Source: SAR324 cluster bacterium (lineage in GTDB: Bacteria > SAR324 > NAC60-12). Taken from it: 64,000 bases of DNA. The notes below the pieces were generated by a model. It searched no databases. It saw nothing but the letters and a program-made list of their open reading frames with translations, and was not told where the DNA came from. The first letter of the stretch is position 1. The number at the start of each line of letters is the position of its first letter. The stretch covers positions 109,912 through 173,911 of the forward strand of contig JADGAV010000010.1 in NCBI GenBank assembly GCA_015231825.1. Direction: 5' to 3'. This document shows positions 47,101 through 55,656 of this stretch, piece by piece. The translations under genes were made by a program, and so were the position numbers.

Positions 47101-49497
47101 GCGAATTCCGTTTCCTAATGCCAAACCGAATGTTTGTCCTGCGGAGATGGCCAATCCGCTGATAACCAGGGTGCGGGAAGTTTCGTTGTAGGCGAAATTC
47201 TTTTCTGCTAAATCAATGGCGGTTCCTCCCTGCAGGCTGCCGTTCAAGAAATTGTTTTTGCTGTTGCCCTGATAAGCAGGATTGACCCGAAGCTTATAGT
47301 TGGAAGCTGATTCTGCAGACGTTTTTGTTACCGGGTGATTGAAAAGGACCGTCAATTTCCCGTCATCGCCTGCCAGCGCATGGGCGTAGTTTTTGTAGTC
47401 GCTATTGACTGAAATATCTACCTTCCCGGAAATGGAATGGTGGGTCGGGACGCTGGCAGAGGTGAAGGGCTGCTGAAAGTTTCCTGCAATCGCAATTCCT
47501 GTCGCATCCGCGACACCCGTTTTAAGGAGCAGTGTCACCTTGCTGCCGCTGCTCAGGGGAGAAGCGGTGTTGGTGATGGTCAGGGTTTGGGTCGTGCTGT
47601 CGTAATGGTAACTTGCTGAAGAAATAAAATTATTCAATGCCGGTGCATCCCCTGACCAGTTGCTGGAATTGTCCACCGCATTGGTGGTTTTGTCGGCGAG
47701 CATGTTTTTTGAAAAGCGAATTTTGAGCTGGGTCGTCGCAGCCTCAAGGGATTCAATTCTCGCCGGAGTGGTCTCTGCACCCTCGTTCAATCCCAGTGCT
47801 TTGGCGATATTGATGCGACCAGCTCCATAAAATCCGTCATATCCCGAAGGTCCCAGATCGTCTGCAGTATTTTCCAAAAGAGTTTTAACTTCAGACGGGG
47901 TCAGTGCTGGATTCTTCTGGAGAATCAGGGCAACTGCTCCCGCTGTCATCGGCGCTGCCATCGATGTTCCCGAAAGGAACCGATAACGATCATCTGCCTG
48001 ATGATCTGGAGCATAAATTTCGTAACCCGGGGCCATCACGCTCAATGCCGTGTTGTGATTCGAAAAAGGGGCCAGGGTATCATCTGCTCGAAGCGCACCA
48101 ACCATAATCGCGCCGCTTGACGATCCCGGATATCCGATCAAGGTGGTGCTGTCATTTCCGGCTGACGCCACCACCACAACTCCTGCTTCAATCGCATCTT
48201 TGATGGCGTTCACCACCAGCGCATTGAGACTTTCCTGCTTGGGAAGATTGGCAAATATATTGGCGGACCCCAAACTCAAGTTGAGCACTTGAGCCCCATT
48301 GGCCACTGCATAGTGGATCCCCTTGATCACATTCAGATCAGAAGCCAGACCGGAATTTGAAAATACTTTTATTGCCAAAATCGAGGCATCCGGTGCAATT
48401 CCCACCATCCCTATCCCGTTGCTATTGGCAGCAAGTACTCCGGCAACGTGTGTTCCATGCCCGTCAATGTCTGTGGGATCATTGTCCTTGTCACCAAAAT
48501 CCGGGCCAAGGAGCAGTTTTCCGGACCCGGCAAATTCATTGTGGGTGCTGCGAATCCCGGTATCCAAAACTGCAATGGTAACACCGTTTCCGGTGATATT
48601 GTTTTCCCAGGCCACCGGTGCCATGATTTTTTGTGGGGCCCATTGCGTGGAGTTCAATTGTGGATCGCTGCTGACAAGCTCAGTCTTGAATGTGAAATTG
48701 GGTTGAACAGCCAGGATTTCCGGGATCGATTCCAAGAAATCGGCAGCCTCTTCAGGTGTGATGTCGGGAGCGATTTGCAGGCGCCGGATAGTCTGATTTA
48801 AATCGGTCACCACCTTTTCTATTGGAAAACCAACGCTGTATACATCATCGGGAAATTCAGTCACCCCGTCCTGCAACTGGATCAAAATTTCCTGCTGAAC
48901 AAAGCGGTCGTCAAGTTCCAGACGGTCAATTTTTTCTGTTTCCGAGAATCCTTCAAAAAAATCGTCAACGATCCCGGTCGAGGCGTCATTCTCTCTTTTT
49001 AGCAATTGGGGAACGGCGGGGGCCGTTCTTCTCGATCGAGTCAGAGATGGCAGGACAACATTCACCTGGATCGCCGTGCTGGTCTCTACTGTTTGCCCGG
49101 TGCGGCTCAATGCACGGACTCTCAAATACAATTGATCCTTTCTTTTCAGATAACTCCACAATGCACTCGGCATCTCATAGTGAGGGTCCTTGATTTCCTC
49201 TCCTCCATGATCGTATGTGGAATAAAAAAGCGTGGAAAAATTATCGAATGAAATATCGACACTGTAAAGGGACCCGAACGAATGCCAGGTCAGGGTTGGT
49301 TTTTGAGTGATCGTCAGCTGACTGACGCGCAATGCGCGATCCTTGCCTTGAGCGAAGAGAGTGCAATCTGAAAAAATGAATGAGAAAAATAAAGCAAGAA
49401 AGAGCAAACTCCTGAAACGGATCTTTTTATTTGACCAATCGGCAAGATCAAATTTACCGTCGTCGCACTTTTTGATAAATGTCAAAAATTGATCCAT
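41200..49497 (-). CDS. Giant secreted subtilisin-like (S8) protease with Calx-beta-like repeats
   Basis: The 2765-residue protein has a 27-residue N-terminal extension, then a signal peptide (about 28-49, cleavage after FAQ). A propeptide-like region (about 200-275) precedes the S8 catalytic domain with D312 (AVLDTGI), H347 (GHGTHVAG), oxyanion N448 (SAGNDS) and S512 (SGTSMAAP). Next come about four Ig-like/SbsA-like segments (575-1070), a beta-strand repeat region (1080-1440) and six Calx-beta-like repeats of ~105-110 residues (about 1445-2106; SEEGE and VNIDDD turns that may bind calcium). A Ser/Thr linker (about 2130-2190) leads to a beta-rich part and two related C-terminal modules (VWQWN and VWHWDGSHW, about 2570-2760). 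It is likely a surface or extracellular protease-adhesin. It lies 43 bp downstream of lysS. Confidence 0.93.
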   Translation of the reverse strand: MDQFLTFIKKCDDGKFDLADWSNKKIRFRSLLFLALFFSFIFSDCTLFAQGKDRALRVSQLTITQKPTLTWHSFGSLYSVDISFDNFSTLFYSTYDHGGEEIKDPHYEMPSALWSYLKRKDQLYLRVRALSRTGQTVETSTAIQVNVVLPSLTRSRRTAPAVPQLLKRENDASTGIVDDFFEGFSETEKIDRLELDDRFVQQEILIQLQDGVTEFPDDVYSVGFPIEKVVTDLNQTIRRLQIAPDITPEEAADFLESIPEILAVQPNFTFKTELVSSDPQLNSTQWAPQKIMAPVAWENNITGNGVTIAVLDTGIRSTHNEFAGSGKLLLGPDFGDKDNDPTDIDGHGTHVAGVLAANSNGIGMVGIAPDASILAIKVFSNSGLASDLNVIKGIHYAVANGAQVLNLSLGSANIFANLPKQESLNALVVNAIKDAIEAGVVVVASAGNDSTTLIGYPGSSSGAIMVGALRADDTLAPFSNHNTALSVMAPGYEIYAPDHQADDRYRFLSGTSMAAPMTAGAVALILQKNPALTPSEVKTLLENTADDLGPSGYDGFYGAGRINIAKALGLNEGAETTPARIESLEAATTQLKIRFSKNMLADKTTNAVDNSSNWSGDAPALNNFISSASYHYDSTTQTLTITNTASPLSSGSKVTLLLKTGVADATGIAIAGNFQQPFTSASVPTHHSISGKVDISVNSDYKNYAHALAGDDGKLTVLFNHPVTKTSAESASNYKLRVNPAYQGNSKNNFLNGSLQGGTAIDLAEKNFAYNETSRTLVISGLAISAGQTFGLALGNGIRNAALNNPISESLNKIYGVVYQSSSTAPSLLASASKYDASNHSGEVIEVSFSRDMNASDVMNIANYSLSVNEISRDLSRMSILYDSGFKKAYLLGIDLYSNHGQNYNVSVNNIKTTDGTLLTSPLNSISGTVVSANVPPDISHVIAFPQAIQIFFKYHRKIDANTAETISNYALQTPIGTDFSLNGYKALYDLKTNSVILNKSDQSAFLNAGSSLQITLSNIVAEYGGTDPLSSTVVEGVVGSQDFSFVCKSSGSGSLLAISTFSNQKNCNIPSSHYVVQNGHTVTWNGSGGPITGSITVENGGSLKIIGDGAISGSVNLSGAHLILGANLTVTGSLATDLSTVFDLTENVSLSSANALKIGTLHLGDKALTLGSNSTDLQVAFPLLIDHPDEKVITGGADFTIASTIAMSGGQITSTAGTVQFTMGGTISAGALDLQESHLIFGGIFNTTGAALNINSSSHVTLSGDAEWINGTSINIGSLDLNDYALTLASSGIELIIHDPFILDQASEKLITGSADLTLLASLTMSDGQITSNGGTLTMASSILVSQGLISADTSNAFSLGSTILFSSSDPIQFQTGASLALYNTALTTAKSDTPASLTITGSPNLSMTGGKISNILVDGGNLNTYLTDDQGNNTNISFSKSGINVADPSNKIREDGTSANVSVVLTTRPRSIVSIGFSSSDETEGTVSPSTLNFTPENWFIPQTITVRGVDDQLVDGNITFALVTDPSASPDPTFNQLNPRDVAVTNIDNDGMGFEVSGQNQFISEEGSSSTLTVRLNTQPAKDVHLNLTSLAGSEGTVFPSYLNFTSSNWNGLQRIEVTGVNDNIQDGDQSFQIALASTSEDVNYHNLNSFVNASNIDDDSAGFIVSSVNGSTSENGETAAFSVRLSKRPVADVLIKMFSSNPSEGNLATASLIFSIDNWNAAQRVLVTGADDPLQDGPQVYSIVMEPAISLDQDYNGLKPVDVSVINTDDETAGFVLSPLVGFSSEEGETAALTLRLNRQPITNVTVSTVIEDSTEAIATPSSLNFTPLNWNQNQTISIAGVDDSEKDGDQPFTLVLSANSSDSGFNKLMSQVNSVNFDNESPAFLVTPPSIASSEDGSAAEFTVRLSKRPSADVSFSIGSSGAELGFISVDSLTFSSSNWNIPQTVTVKGADDFLMDGDQAFSILFGTASSKDPNYHGRKAPKVKGIIHDDDLAGFAIAGIGETTEGGGTAAFSVKLKSQPTADVALGLHSSDLSEAKISISSLTFTRKNWNIAQTVNVTGINDNDVDGDQTFQIILSSVSSADAHYQGIDPPDVSMVNIDDDGDPISSNNDGTLSPGSSPDSSIPGGNPGNDSGNIALGGSSSVESTTTTSSTTTSTSETSSVSATITSISTAVTSTSSTSIVSTTIPGNGNGAPAAINDNTVSFFGSSTSVPKAGSIKTQEDGSVITQFHANSNGGKQTSTTSILQTNGSVLNSITFADARGVAITTQILAPAGVVSKITSTGSVEMSLPPVISLQGTLTSIKSSIAANGASSNTTTVETASGKVLTTKTNMPTDSKTSISELGELTTTFTPSASANPIQEAAITVGADGAVVTSTQLKNAAGTMIANEIKAPAGSIANVNSNGETQTETPPFQTSSGSTITTQTSTSADGVIQATIRVTPPGSAEPKVISLPDAEPGTSVEIMQNENGSGKVVLLTPLTQALRSFRTVSSVGSNSGNYFVGRTITDKLKVYIIPISEATSLKIEKAFDAAHTTVRLQSGGAEIRIGDSLRVIGEGEIFLVSNEAASVSLKAGINFIAFPVKTTVNPINFSSTFAGMHSVWQWNAGKQNWSVYTPDSDLDSTFRSVYGLTDITSPIESGTGLWIYTRNAGSLRVGDKGDYDVLPDLALLTPGWSFMGTETEISIEAIMNANPLIDSVWHWDGSHWRAFAADETLADLYQAAHDVEHLSLKSTIPANSAFWLFQSESGISSQVEFPPGN

Positions 49498-49540
49498 TGT
49501 TTTTGCGTCTTGCGGATTTTTATTGTTTAAACACGAATTT

Positions 49541-51034
49541 CTATTCCGGTCTCAATGTTGGGAAAAGAATCACATCCCTGATATTGGTCTGGTTGGTCAA
49601 AAGCATCACCAGACGGTCAATGCCAATCCCTATTCCGCCCATGGGAGGCATGCCGTACTCCATTGCCCTGATGAAATCTTCGTCGTATGGATGTGTTTCT
49701 GCTTCTCCTCCTCTCCCTCGTTTTGTTTGTTCTTCGAGCAGCTGACGTTGACGGACCGGGTCGTTCAATTCTGAATAGGCATTGGCAATTTCCCAGCAAT
49801 TCATGAAGGCTTCAAACCGTTCTACCAGCTCTGGATTTTCCCGATGCGCCTTGCAAAGAGGTGTGCTTTCATGTGGGTAGGCGGTCACAATGGTCGGTTG
49901 CACCAGAGACGTCTCACATGTTTCTTCAAAGAGCAGTTCCAAAGCGCGGCCGCGGGAAAAGTCTCCATTCAAAACCCAGCCCTTTTCATGCAGCAGGCTT
50001 TGAATTTCTGTGTCACTCAGTTGGGAAAAGGGAATTTTTCCGATTTCTTCCACGGCCTCGGTCATGGAAATTCGTTTCCAGGGGGCTTTTACATCAATCG
50101 TCATCCCCTGGTATTCAAACCGGGTGCTGCCATGAATTGCGAGCGCACATTTTTCCCATATCTGTTCCAGATGGACCATCATATCGGAGTAATCTGCATA
50201 GGCCTGATAGAACTCCAGCGACAAAAATTCGGGGTTATGGGTTCGGTCAATGCCTTCATTACGGAAATTTTTTCCAAATTCGAATACTCGATCAAAACCC
50301 CCTGCGATCAAACGTTTGAGATAGAGTTCGTCTGAAATTCTGAGAAAAAAGTCAACTCCCAGTGATTTATGGAAAGTTTGAAAAGGAGTGGCGTTGGCCC
50401 CCCCGTAAATCGATTGTAAAATGGGAGTCTCGACTTCTAAAAAACATTCATCGATCAAATATTGCCGGATAGTCTGGATGATCAGAGTCCTTTGGCGGAA
50501 GACCGTCGCCACTTTATCATTGAGTGTCAAATCAACATAACGCTGGCGATAGCGGAACTCCTTGTCAGAGACCTCATCAAAGAGCATTTTTTCCCCATCA
50601 ACTTCTTTAACCTTGGTGACGGGCAGAGGGCGCAGCGACTTTGAAAGGAGCTGAAACGTTTTCACACGCAACGTCAATTCTCCGGTTTTGGTCAGCATCA
50701 AAGGGCCCTCCAAACCAAGATAGTCACCGATATCGCAAAGCCCCATTAACTGAAACAGTGTTTCTCCAACCTCATCATGGCGCACATAAATTTGAAGACG
50801 TTCATGCTGGTTTTGGATATGAGCAAACAGGGCTTTCCCTTTTCCTCGGACTGCCATCAAACGCCCGGCAATCTGAACGGGTTTCTGACTTTCCAGTAAG
50901 GATTCTGCCTCCTGTTTGGCTTCTGAAACAGAATGAGACCAGACAAATGAGTATGGGAAGGGGTCGATCCCCAAGGCTTTGATTTGATCCAGTTTTTCTT
51001 GTCTGATTTGTATTTGCGGGTTCAGGTCATTCAT
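49541..51034 (-). CDS. lysS: Lysyl-tRNA synthetase, class II
   Basis: The 497-residue enzyme charges tRNA-Lys. It has an N-terminal OB-fold anticodon-binding domain (about 50-150), class II motif 2 ([14 protein letters not shown]) and motif 3 ([15 protein letters not shown]), with the signature END of bacterial LysS. Length and domain order are normal. The minus-strand start at 51034 is the usual LysS N-terminus ([17 protein letters not shown]). It lies upstream of the giant protease gene in the same direction; the 43-bp gap suggests possible readthrough but the two are functionally unrelated. Confidence 0.98.
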   Translation of the reverse strand: MNDLNPQIQIRQEKLDQIKALGIDPFPYSFVWSHSVSEAKQEAESLLESQKPVQIAGRLMAVRGKGKALFAHIQNQHERLQIYVRHDEVGETLFQLMGLCDIGDYLGLEGPLMLTKTGELTLRVKTFQLLSKSLRPLPVTKVKEVDGEKMLFDEVSDKEFRYRQRYVDLTLNDKVATVFRQRTLIIQTIRQYLIDECFLEVETPILQSIYGGANATPFQTFHKSLGVDFFLRISDELYLKRLIAGGFDRVFEFGKNFRNEGIDRTHNPEFLSLEFYQAYADYSDMMVHLEQIWEKCALAIHGSTRFEYQGMTIDVKAPWKRISMTEAVEEIGKIPFSQLSDTEIQSLLHEKGWVLNGDFSRGRALELLFEETCETSLVQPTIVTAYPHESTPLCKAHRENPELVERFEAFMNCWEIANAYSELNDPVRQRQLLEEQTKRGRGGEAETHPYDEDFIRAMEYGMPPMGGIGIGIDRLVMLLTNQTNIRDVILFPTLRPE

Positions 51035-51284
51035 AAAACTCTCTTAATCTGAAAAAGGTTATCTTATCTACTCAACTAATTACATGGCTCGGCTCATAGG
51101 TACAATCCAAATTTCGTTGTCAGGAAAAAATATACTGCTAATTCTTGCGATCTGAGCTAGTAATAAAAATGTTGTCCGTTTTTTGCATTGTTTGCTGAAT
51201 CGAGCCCAATTCCAGCATCTGATGAACTAAATCCAACAGCAAACACTCTGTTGAATCAGATTTTTAAAACCGGAAAGACAAAAT

Positions 51285-52028
51285 ATGCCCATGAAGATTT
51301 TTATATTGTGTTTGACGCTCACCTTCCTGGCAGCAGGATCTCCCTTTGCCCAAGATCAGGCCGAAGATCCTCCACCCGAAGACACACAGGAGGAAGCACC
51401 TGCTGAAGGAGAAGCCGCACCGACCGGGGGAGGAGGTGGGGCTCCAGGGGATTTAATGTTTGGAGCGGGAATCTTGTACACACTCTCCATCGGCGGAACC
51501 AGTGAGACCAATGCGGCGAAAGACCCTGCTTTTTTTCCGCGCGGCACAATCAGCTATGAATTTTCCAGCTTTGAATTGGAAGGGGAATTGCTCCTGCAGA
51601 CCTTTCAGGTAGAAAGCACTGGCGGTCTTTCGTCGTCTGGAATTGCCGCATCGACCCTCGATTTTTCCGGGCAAAGTTATTCAATCATAGCAAAATTTGG
51701 TGAAGACATCGAGTATTACGGGGGATATGGCATCAATGATTATACAATCAGCCAGAGTCTTTCCAGCAGCATCAGTACCGATGCGAGCAACGCCGGGGTC
51801 ACTTTTTCCCAAAAGCTTACTGCTCAGTCAGGGACTCAACTGATTTTCGGGGCCGAATGGAGCCTGGGCGAGACACTGCATCTTTCCGGTGACTATCGAA
51901 TGGTGACAGTTCCGGCAGATCTTGTCACGAGTATTACCACAACCAGTACTTCAACAAGCACCCAAACTCCCAAGACGCTTTCCCTTGATTTTTCAATCCT
52001 TTCGGTCGGAGTTACTTACACTTTTTAA
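51285..52028 (+). CDS. Predicted outer-membrane beta-barrel protein
   Basis: The 247-residue protein has a signal peptide (about 1-23, cleavage after FAQ). A Pro/Glu/Gly-rich linker (about 24-60) follows, then alternating hydrophobic strands (GAGILYTLSIGG, TISYEFSSFELEGELLLQTF, YYGGYGINDYTISQSL, LHLSGDYRMVTV) and a C-terminal aromatic residue (VGVTYTF), as in outer-membrane barrels. About eight strands are plausible. I do not recognise a specific family. The next gene starts 24 bp downstream, so they probably form an operon. Confidence 0.8.
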   Translation: MPMKIFILCLTLTFLAAGSPFAQDQAEDPPPEDTQEEAPAEGEAAPTGGGGGAPGDLMFGAGILYTLSIGGTSETNAAKDPAFFPRGTISYEFSSFELEGELLLQTFQVESTGGLSSSGIAASTLDFSGQSYSIIAKFGEDIEYYGGYGINDYTISQSLSSSISTDASNAGVTFSQKLTAQSGTQLIFGAEWSLGETLHLSGDYRMVTVPADLVTSITTTSTSTSTQTPKTLSLDFSILSVGVTYTF

Positions 52029-52052
52029 GCCCTTTCGGAGTTTTTTTGTCAA

Positions 52053-53999
52053 ATGCTCACAATGGATAACGGGCTTCTGGCTGGATGGATTGCACTCCTA
52101 TTGGCGTCCCTGTTTTATATCGGCTTGCTTTATCGAAAACGGCAGTATCGACACCGTTACGCGCTGATCCGTCTCGCTTTTCTTTTCGGGTTGCTGTTTT
52201 TTTTTCGCCCGCTTCCTGAGTATTCATCCGAGGAAAAACAAGATCTTTTTGTGCTGATTGACACCAGCAAAAGTATGCGCTTGTATTTGCAGGACCCCTC
52301 TGACTATGATGAGGTTCAGAATATTTTACCGCCCTCCCTGCTTCAAAGCATCGAATCAAGATACCCCGCCTATGAAAAGCATTTTTTCGATTTATTTCAG
52401 CAGCCACAACCGCTGAATAAGTTCGAGGAAACCAGGATTTTAAAATGGCGCCTTCAATCTCCTATTCTATCAGGAATCCTTGATTTTTTAGAACGGGCAC
52501 GTCCGCCCGAAAACAGCCGTCTTCTGCTGATCAGTGATGGTCACGACACAGAATTTGAAGATATTCCCCAGCCCTTGCGCGCTCAATTAAAAAAGACGGG
52601 AACGGTTCTTGATACTCTAGTTGTTCAGAACTCTGCGGCAGGTCATGATGTGGCCATTGAACAGGTCAGCAATCCACGGGTAGTCTTCACCAAAAGCCCT
52701 GTTTCACTGCAAGTGACTCTGCACTCAAATTTAAAATCGTCCCATTCCAGCAACCTGCTTTTAACGGATGGTCAATCTATCCTGCATAAAAAAACAGTTG
52801 AATTTCCTGAAGGCGAACACAGCGTTTCAACGGATTTGAGCTGGATCCCTCAGAATCCGGGGAATTTGCTGCTCTTTCTGCGTCTGGCCCCCCTGGAAAA
52901 TGAGCAAAACCTCCACAACAATATCACTTATGTTCCGATCACCGTGCGAAACCAGCGCCTCAAAGTGCTGCATATCGCCGGACGCCCCAGCTGGGACGTC
53001 GTCCACCTGCGTTCATTTCTAAAATCGATCCCGGCGCTCGATTTAATTGCATTTTATATTCTGAGAGATCCGTTTCGAGATGCTCAAACCGTCCCTGAGC
53101 ATGAATTGGCTCTGATCCAATTTCCTGTAAAAGTATTGTTTCAAGTGGAGTTGTTCAAATTTGACACGGTGATTTTTCACAACTTCGCAATTGCATCCTA
53201 TCTTTCCAACCCCGAATATCAAAAAAGTTTTCAAAAATACCTGAGCAGCGGTAAAAAAATAGTTGTGGTCGGAGGTGAACAGACCGTTGGACAAAAAAAG
53301 TATCAGCAACTTTTTCTAAAAAAGGGGACAGACCCCTTTAAATTTGAATTTCATGATTTACTTCCAGGGGATTCTCTTCAAAGCAGGCAGTTATCGCAAT
53401 CCTATCTCCATCAGCAGGCCACATTTCCAAGTGCAAGCTCGGCAGCTCCGGTAAGAGAATTAATCCAACGAAGTTTTTATGACCTTGGGCAGGTGGATTG
53501 GATCATGAGCTCCGAATTGTGGAAAACTTCCCATCGGACTGAACCCGGTCAAATTGGGCAAAACGGGGAATTTGCGGCATTCTGGCAAACGCTGCTCTAT
53601 CAGTCGGAATATGACAAAACGAATGTTTTTCGTGATTTCCAGAAAATTTTACCTTATACTACAGACAATCCGATAGAAGGGGTAGTTCAGATGCCTTTTC
53701 AAAGCAGAGATTCGTTGAACAAGCTCAAGCTGCAATTAGTCGATCAGCTGCTCAACATTGTTGTCTGGGAAAAACCGATTCTGGTAGGAGACGAGCCGGC
53801 AGCGGTCAAATTACCATCGCTTTCACCCAGTTTGTATGAAATGAGACTGACATGCAATTGCACAGAAATGTCGGATGTCGTACAAAAGATTACGGTGGTG
53901 GATGAATGGTTGGAACTGCGAAGAAATAAGCCGCGAATGCGTTGGCTTCAGCAATTGGCGGAAATGATGGGGGGAGAATCCATTGAATATTTTAATTGA
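52053..53999 (+). CDS. Membrane protein with VWA-like and glutamine-amidotransferase-like domains
   Basis: The 648-residue protein has two N-terminal membrane spans (about 7-27 and 37-53). A von Willebrand A-like domain follows whose metal site is D70-T-S-K-S74 (DxSxS), preceded by FVLI. A beta-rich region and then a segment starting LKVLHIAGRPSWDVVHLR (about 305) resemble the GATase1-like membrane proteins linked to Bat/aerotolerance operons. The catalytic Cys of amidotransferases is not evident, so this may be a degenerate, non-enzymatic domain. It lies between the beta-barrel and lipoprotein genes, suggesting an envelope complex, though no AAA (MoxR) ATPase is nearby. Confidence 0.82.
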   Translation: MLTMDNGLLAGWIALLLASLFYIGLLYRKRQYRHRYALIRLAFLFGLLFFFRPLPEYSSEEKQDLFVLIDTSKSMRLYLQDPSDYDEVQNILPPSLLQSIESRYPAYEKHFFDLFQQPQPLNKFEETRILKWRLQSPILSGILDFLERARPPENSRLLLISDGHDTEFEDIPQPLRAQLKKTGTVLDTLVVQNSAAGHDVAIEQVSNPRVVFTKSPVSLQVTLHSNLKSSHSSNLLLTDGQSILHKKTVEFPEGEHSVSTDLSWIPQNPGNLLLFLRLAPLENEQNLHNNITYVPITVRNQRLKVLHIAGRPSWDVVHLRSFLKSIPALDLIAFYILRDPFRDAQTVPEHELALIQFPVKVLFQVELFKFDTVIFHNFAIASYLSNPEYQKSFQKYLSSGKKIVVVGGEQTVGQKKYQQLFLKKGTDPFKFEFHDLLPGDSLQSRQLSQSYLHQQATFPSASSAAPVRELIQRSFYDLGQVDWIMSSELWKTSHRTEPGQIGQNGEFAAFWQTLLYQSEYDKTNVFRDFQKILPYTTDNPIEGVVQMPFQSRDSLNKLKLQLVDQLLNIVVWEKPILVGDEPAAVKLPSLSPSLYEMRLTCNCTEMSDVVQKITVVDEWLELRRNKPRMRWLQQLAEMMGGESIEYFN

Positions 54000-54015
54000 A
54001 GCCGGATCTCAAACG

Positions 54016-54393
54016 ATGAAACGACTAGCAATCAAAAGGGCAGGAATCGTAATTTTCAGTTTCCTGCTGGCTTCGTGTTACCAGGCAATGATCACGTTGA
54101 CCCCGGAAGGGGAAAGGATCCTTCTCTTCCCCCACCCTGAAGAATTTCCACAGTGCCTTTTTGTCGATGATTTTCGTTCAATGACACTCTCGGGAAGAGA
54201 AAACAGCTATCAACAGGCGCTCAACAAAATTAAAAATAAAGTCGCGGTTTATCAGGGGACTCACCTAAAAATCAATACTTCCGACACCGATGAATTGGTG
54301 ACCACAATAACCGGAGAAGGATATCGCTGTCCTTTAACGGAAGATGGCAGAATTCAGGAAATGAAATTCGTACCGGGCTCTGCGGAATCATAG
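54016..54393 (+). CDS. Small lipoprotein, DUF4156-like
   Basis: The 125-residue protein from the ATG at 54016 has a lipoprotein signal peptide with lipobox LLASC (Cys about 21). A short mature domain begins with ITLTPEGERI and includes CLFVDDFRSMTL. It fits my memory of the DUF4156 family of small envelope lipoproteins, with modest certainty. A TTG at 53983 has a better Shine-Dalgarno but would add an odd n-region before the signal; its frame overlaps the previous gene. It is probably co-transcribed with the VWA-like gene. Confidence 0.75.
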   Translation: MKRLAIKRAGIVIFSFLLASCYQAMITLTPEGERILLFPHPEEFPQCLFVDDFRSMTLSGRENSYQQALNKIKNKVAVYQGTHLKINTSDTDELVTTITGEGYRCPLTEDGRIQEMKFVPGSAES

Positions 54394-54483
54394 TAGAATA
54401 GCGCTAGCAGTTGGACGGGAACTCGAACTCTGTTTTGTGCCATCCATCTCAATTTTTACATTGCATATTGGAAATCAAAGGTC

Positions 54484-55584
54484 ATGACTGAAGGCATTCT
54501 TGTACTGAGCAACGGACGATCATTTCGGGGGCGTCTGCGTGGAGAGATTCGACCAACGCAGGGAGAGGTCATTTTTCATACCGGGATCACAGGATACCAG
54601 GAAATTTTGACCGATCCTTCTTATGCGGGTCAAATTGTCACCATGACTTATCCTCATATCGGAAATTATGGAATCAATTCCGAAGACATGGAATCAAAAG
54701 GAATTCATGCAGCAGGATTGATTGTCAAGGAACTGAGTGAGGTCACCAGCAACTGGCGTGCAGATCAAAGTTTGGAAGAATGGCTCAAGGTTCATAAGAT
54801 TTCTGTTTTGGAAGGAATTGATACACGGGCACTGGTCAAAACAATTCGGGACCAGGGGGCTTGTCCGGGAATTATTGCCCCCGTTGACAGTTCATTTGAT
54901 TTGAGAAAGCTTGAGAACGAAGCACGTCAACTTCCATTGATGGAGGGGCAAAATCTTGCGAAACGGGTTTCTACACCTGAAATATTTCATTGGCAAAATC
55001 AAAATGCGGAACCGCGCTTTCGCGTCTTTGCTTATGATTTCGGGATCAAATATAACATCTTAAAGTCAATGGCCCGTCTGGGAATTGCCACGACTGTAGT
55101 TCCATACTCAACGCCGATGGAAGAGGTGCTTGAAATGAAGCCGGATGGAGTTTTTCTTTCGAACGGTCCAGGTGATCCGTCAGCGGTCCATGAAAGCATT
55201 CAGGCGGTCAAAAAACTGCTGGGGAAATTTCCTATTTTCGGGATCTGTCTTGGTCACCAAATTCTTTCTTTGGCCTTGGGATGTGAGACTTACAAATTGA
55301 AATTTGGACATCATGGTGCAAATCATCCGGTTCTTGACTACAGGACTGAAAAAGTTGAGATCACCAGTCAGAATCATGGATTTTCGGTGGATGAATCGTC
55401 GCTCCCACCCGGTGTTCGGGTGACTCATCGCAATCTCAACGATCAAACAGTAGAAGGGCTTGAGGCTTTAGACTATCCTGCCTATTCCGTTCAATACCAT
55501 CCGGAAGCGGCTCCGGGGCCTCATGATGCGCAATATCTTTTTAACCGTTTTGTAGAGATGATGGCAGGGTCGAACAGCGCCTGA
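54484..55584 (+). CDS. carA: Carbamoyl-phosphate synthase small subunit
   Basis: The 366-residue subunit hydrolyses glutamine and passes ammonia to CarB. It has the CPSase-specific N-terminal domain ([35 protein letters not shown]) and a class I glutamine-amidotransferase domain with C255 (FGICLGHQ), H339 and E341 (YHPEA). carB lies about 52 kb away, an unusual split. It precedes the FliG-like gene by 12 bp of frame but ~72 bp to its true start, both on the plus strand. Confidence 0.98.
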   Translation: MTEGILVLSNGRSFRGRLRGEIRPTQGEVIFHTGITGYQEILTDPSYAGQIVTMTYPHIGNYGINSEDMESKGIHAAGLIVKELSEVTSNWRADQSLEEWLKVHKISVLEGIDTRALVKTIRDQGACPGIIAPVDSSFDLRKLENEARQLPLMEGQNLAKRVSTPEIFHWQNQNAEPRFRVFAYDFGIKYNILKSMARLGIATTVVPYSTPMEEVLEMKPDGVFLSNGPGDPSAVHESIQAVKKLLGKFPIFGICLGHQILSLALGCETYKLKFGHHGANHPVLDYRTEKVEITSQNHGFSVDESSLPPGVRVTHRNLNDQTVEGLEALDYPAYSVQYHPEAAPGPHDAQYLFNRFVEMMAGSNSA

Positions 55585-55656
55585 GCACCAGAAGATTTGG
55601 TTTTTGCAGACACAATTAGTAAAACTCCAGCCGCATCAGTAATCGAAGGAAGCATT

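Noticed and set aside
42600..49251. Many open frames of 60-150 codons opposite the giant protease gene
   Set aside because: They are shadows of a long, repetitive real gene and show no protein features or start sites.
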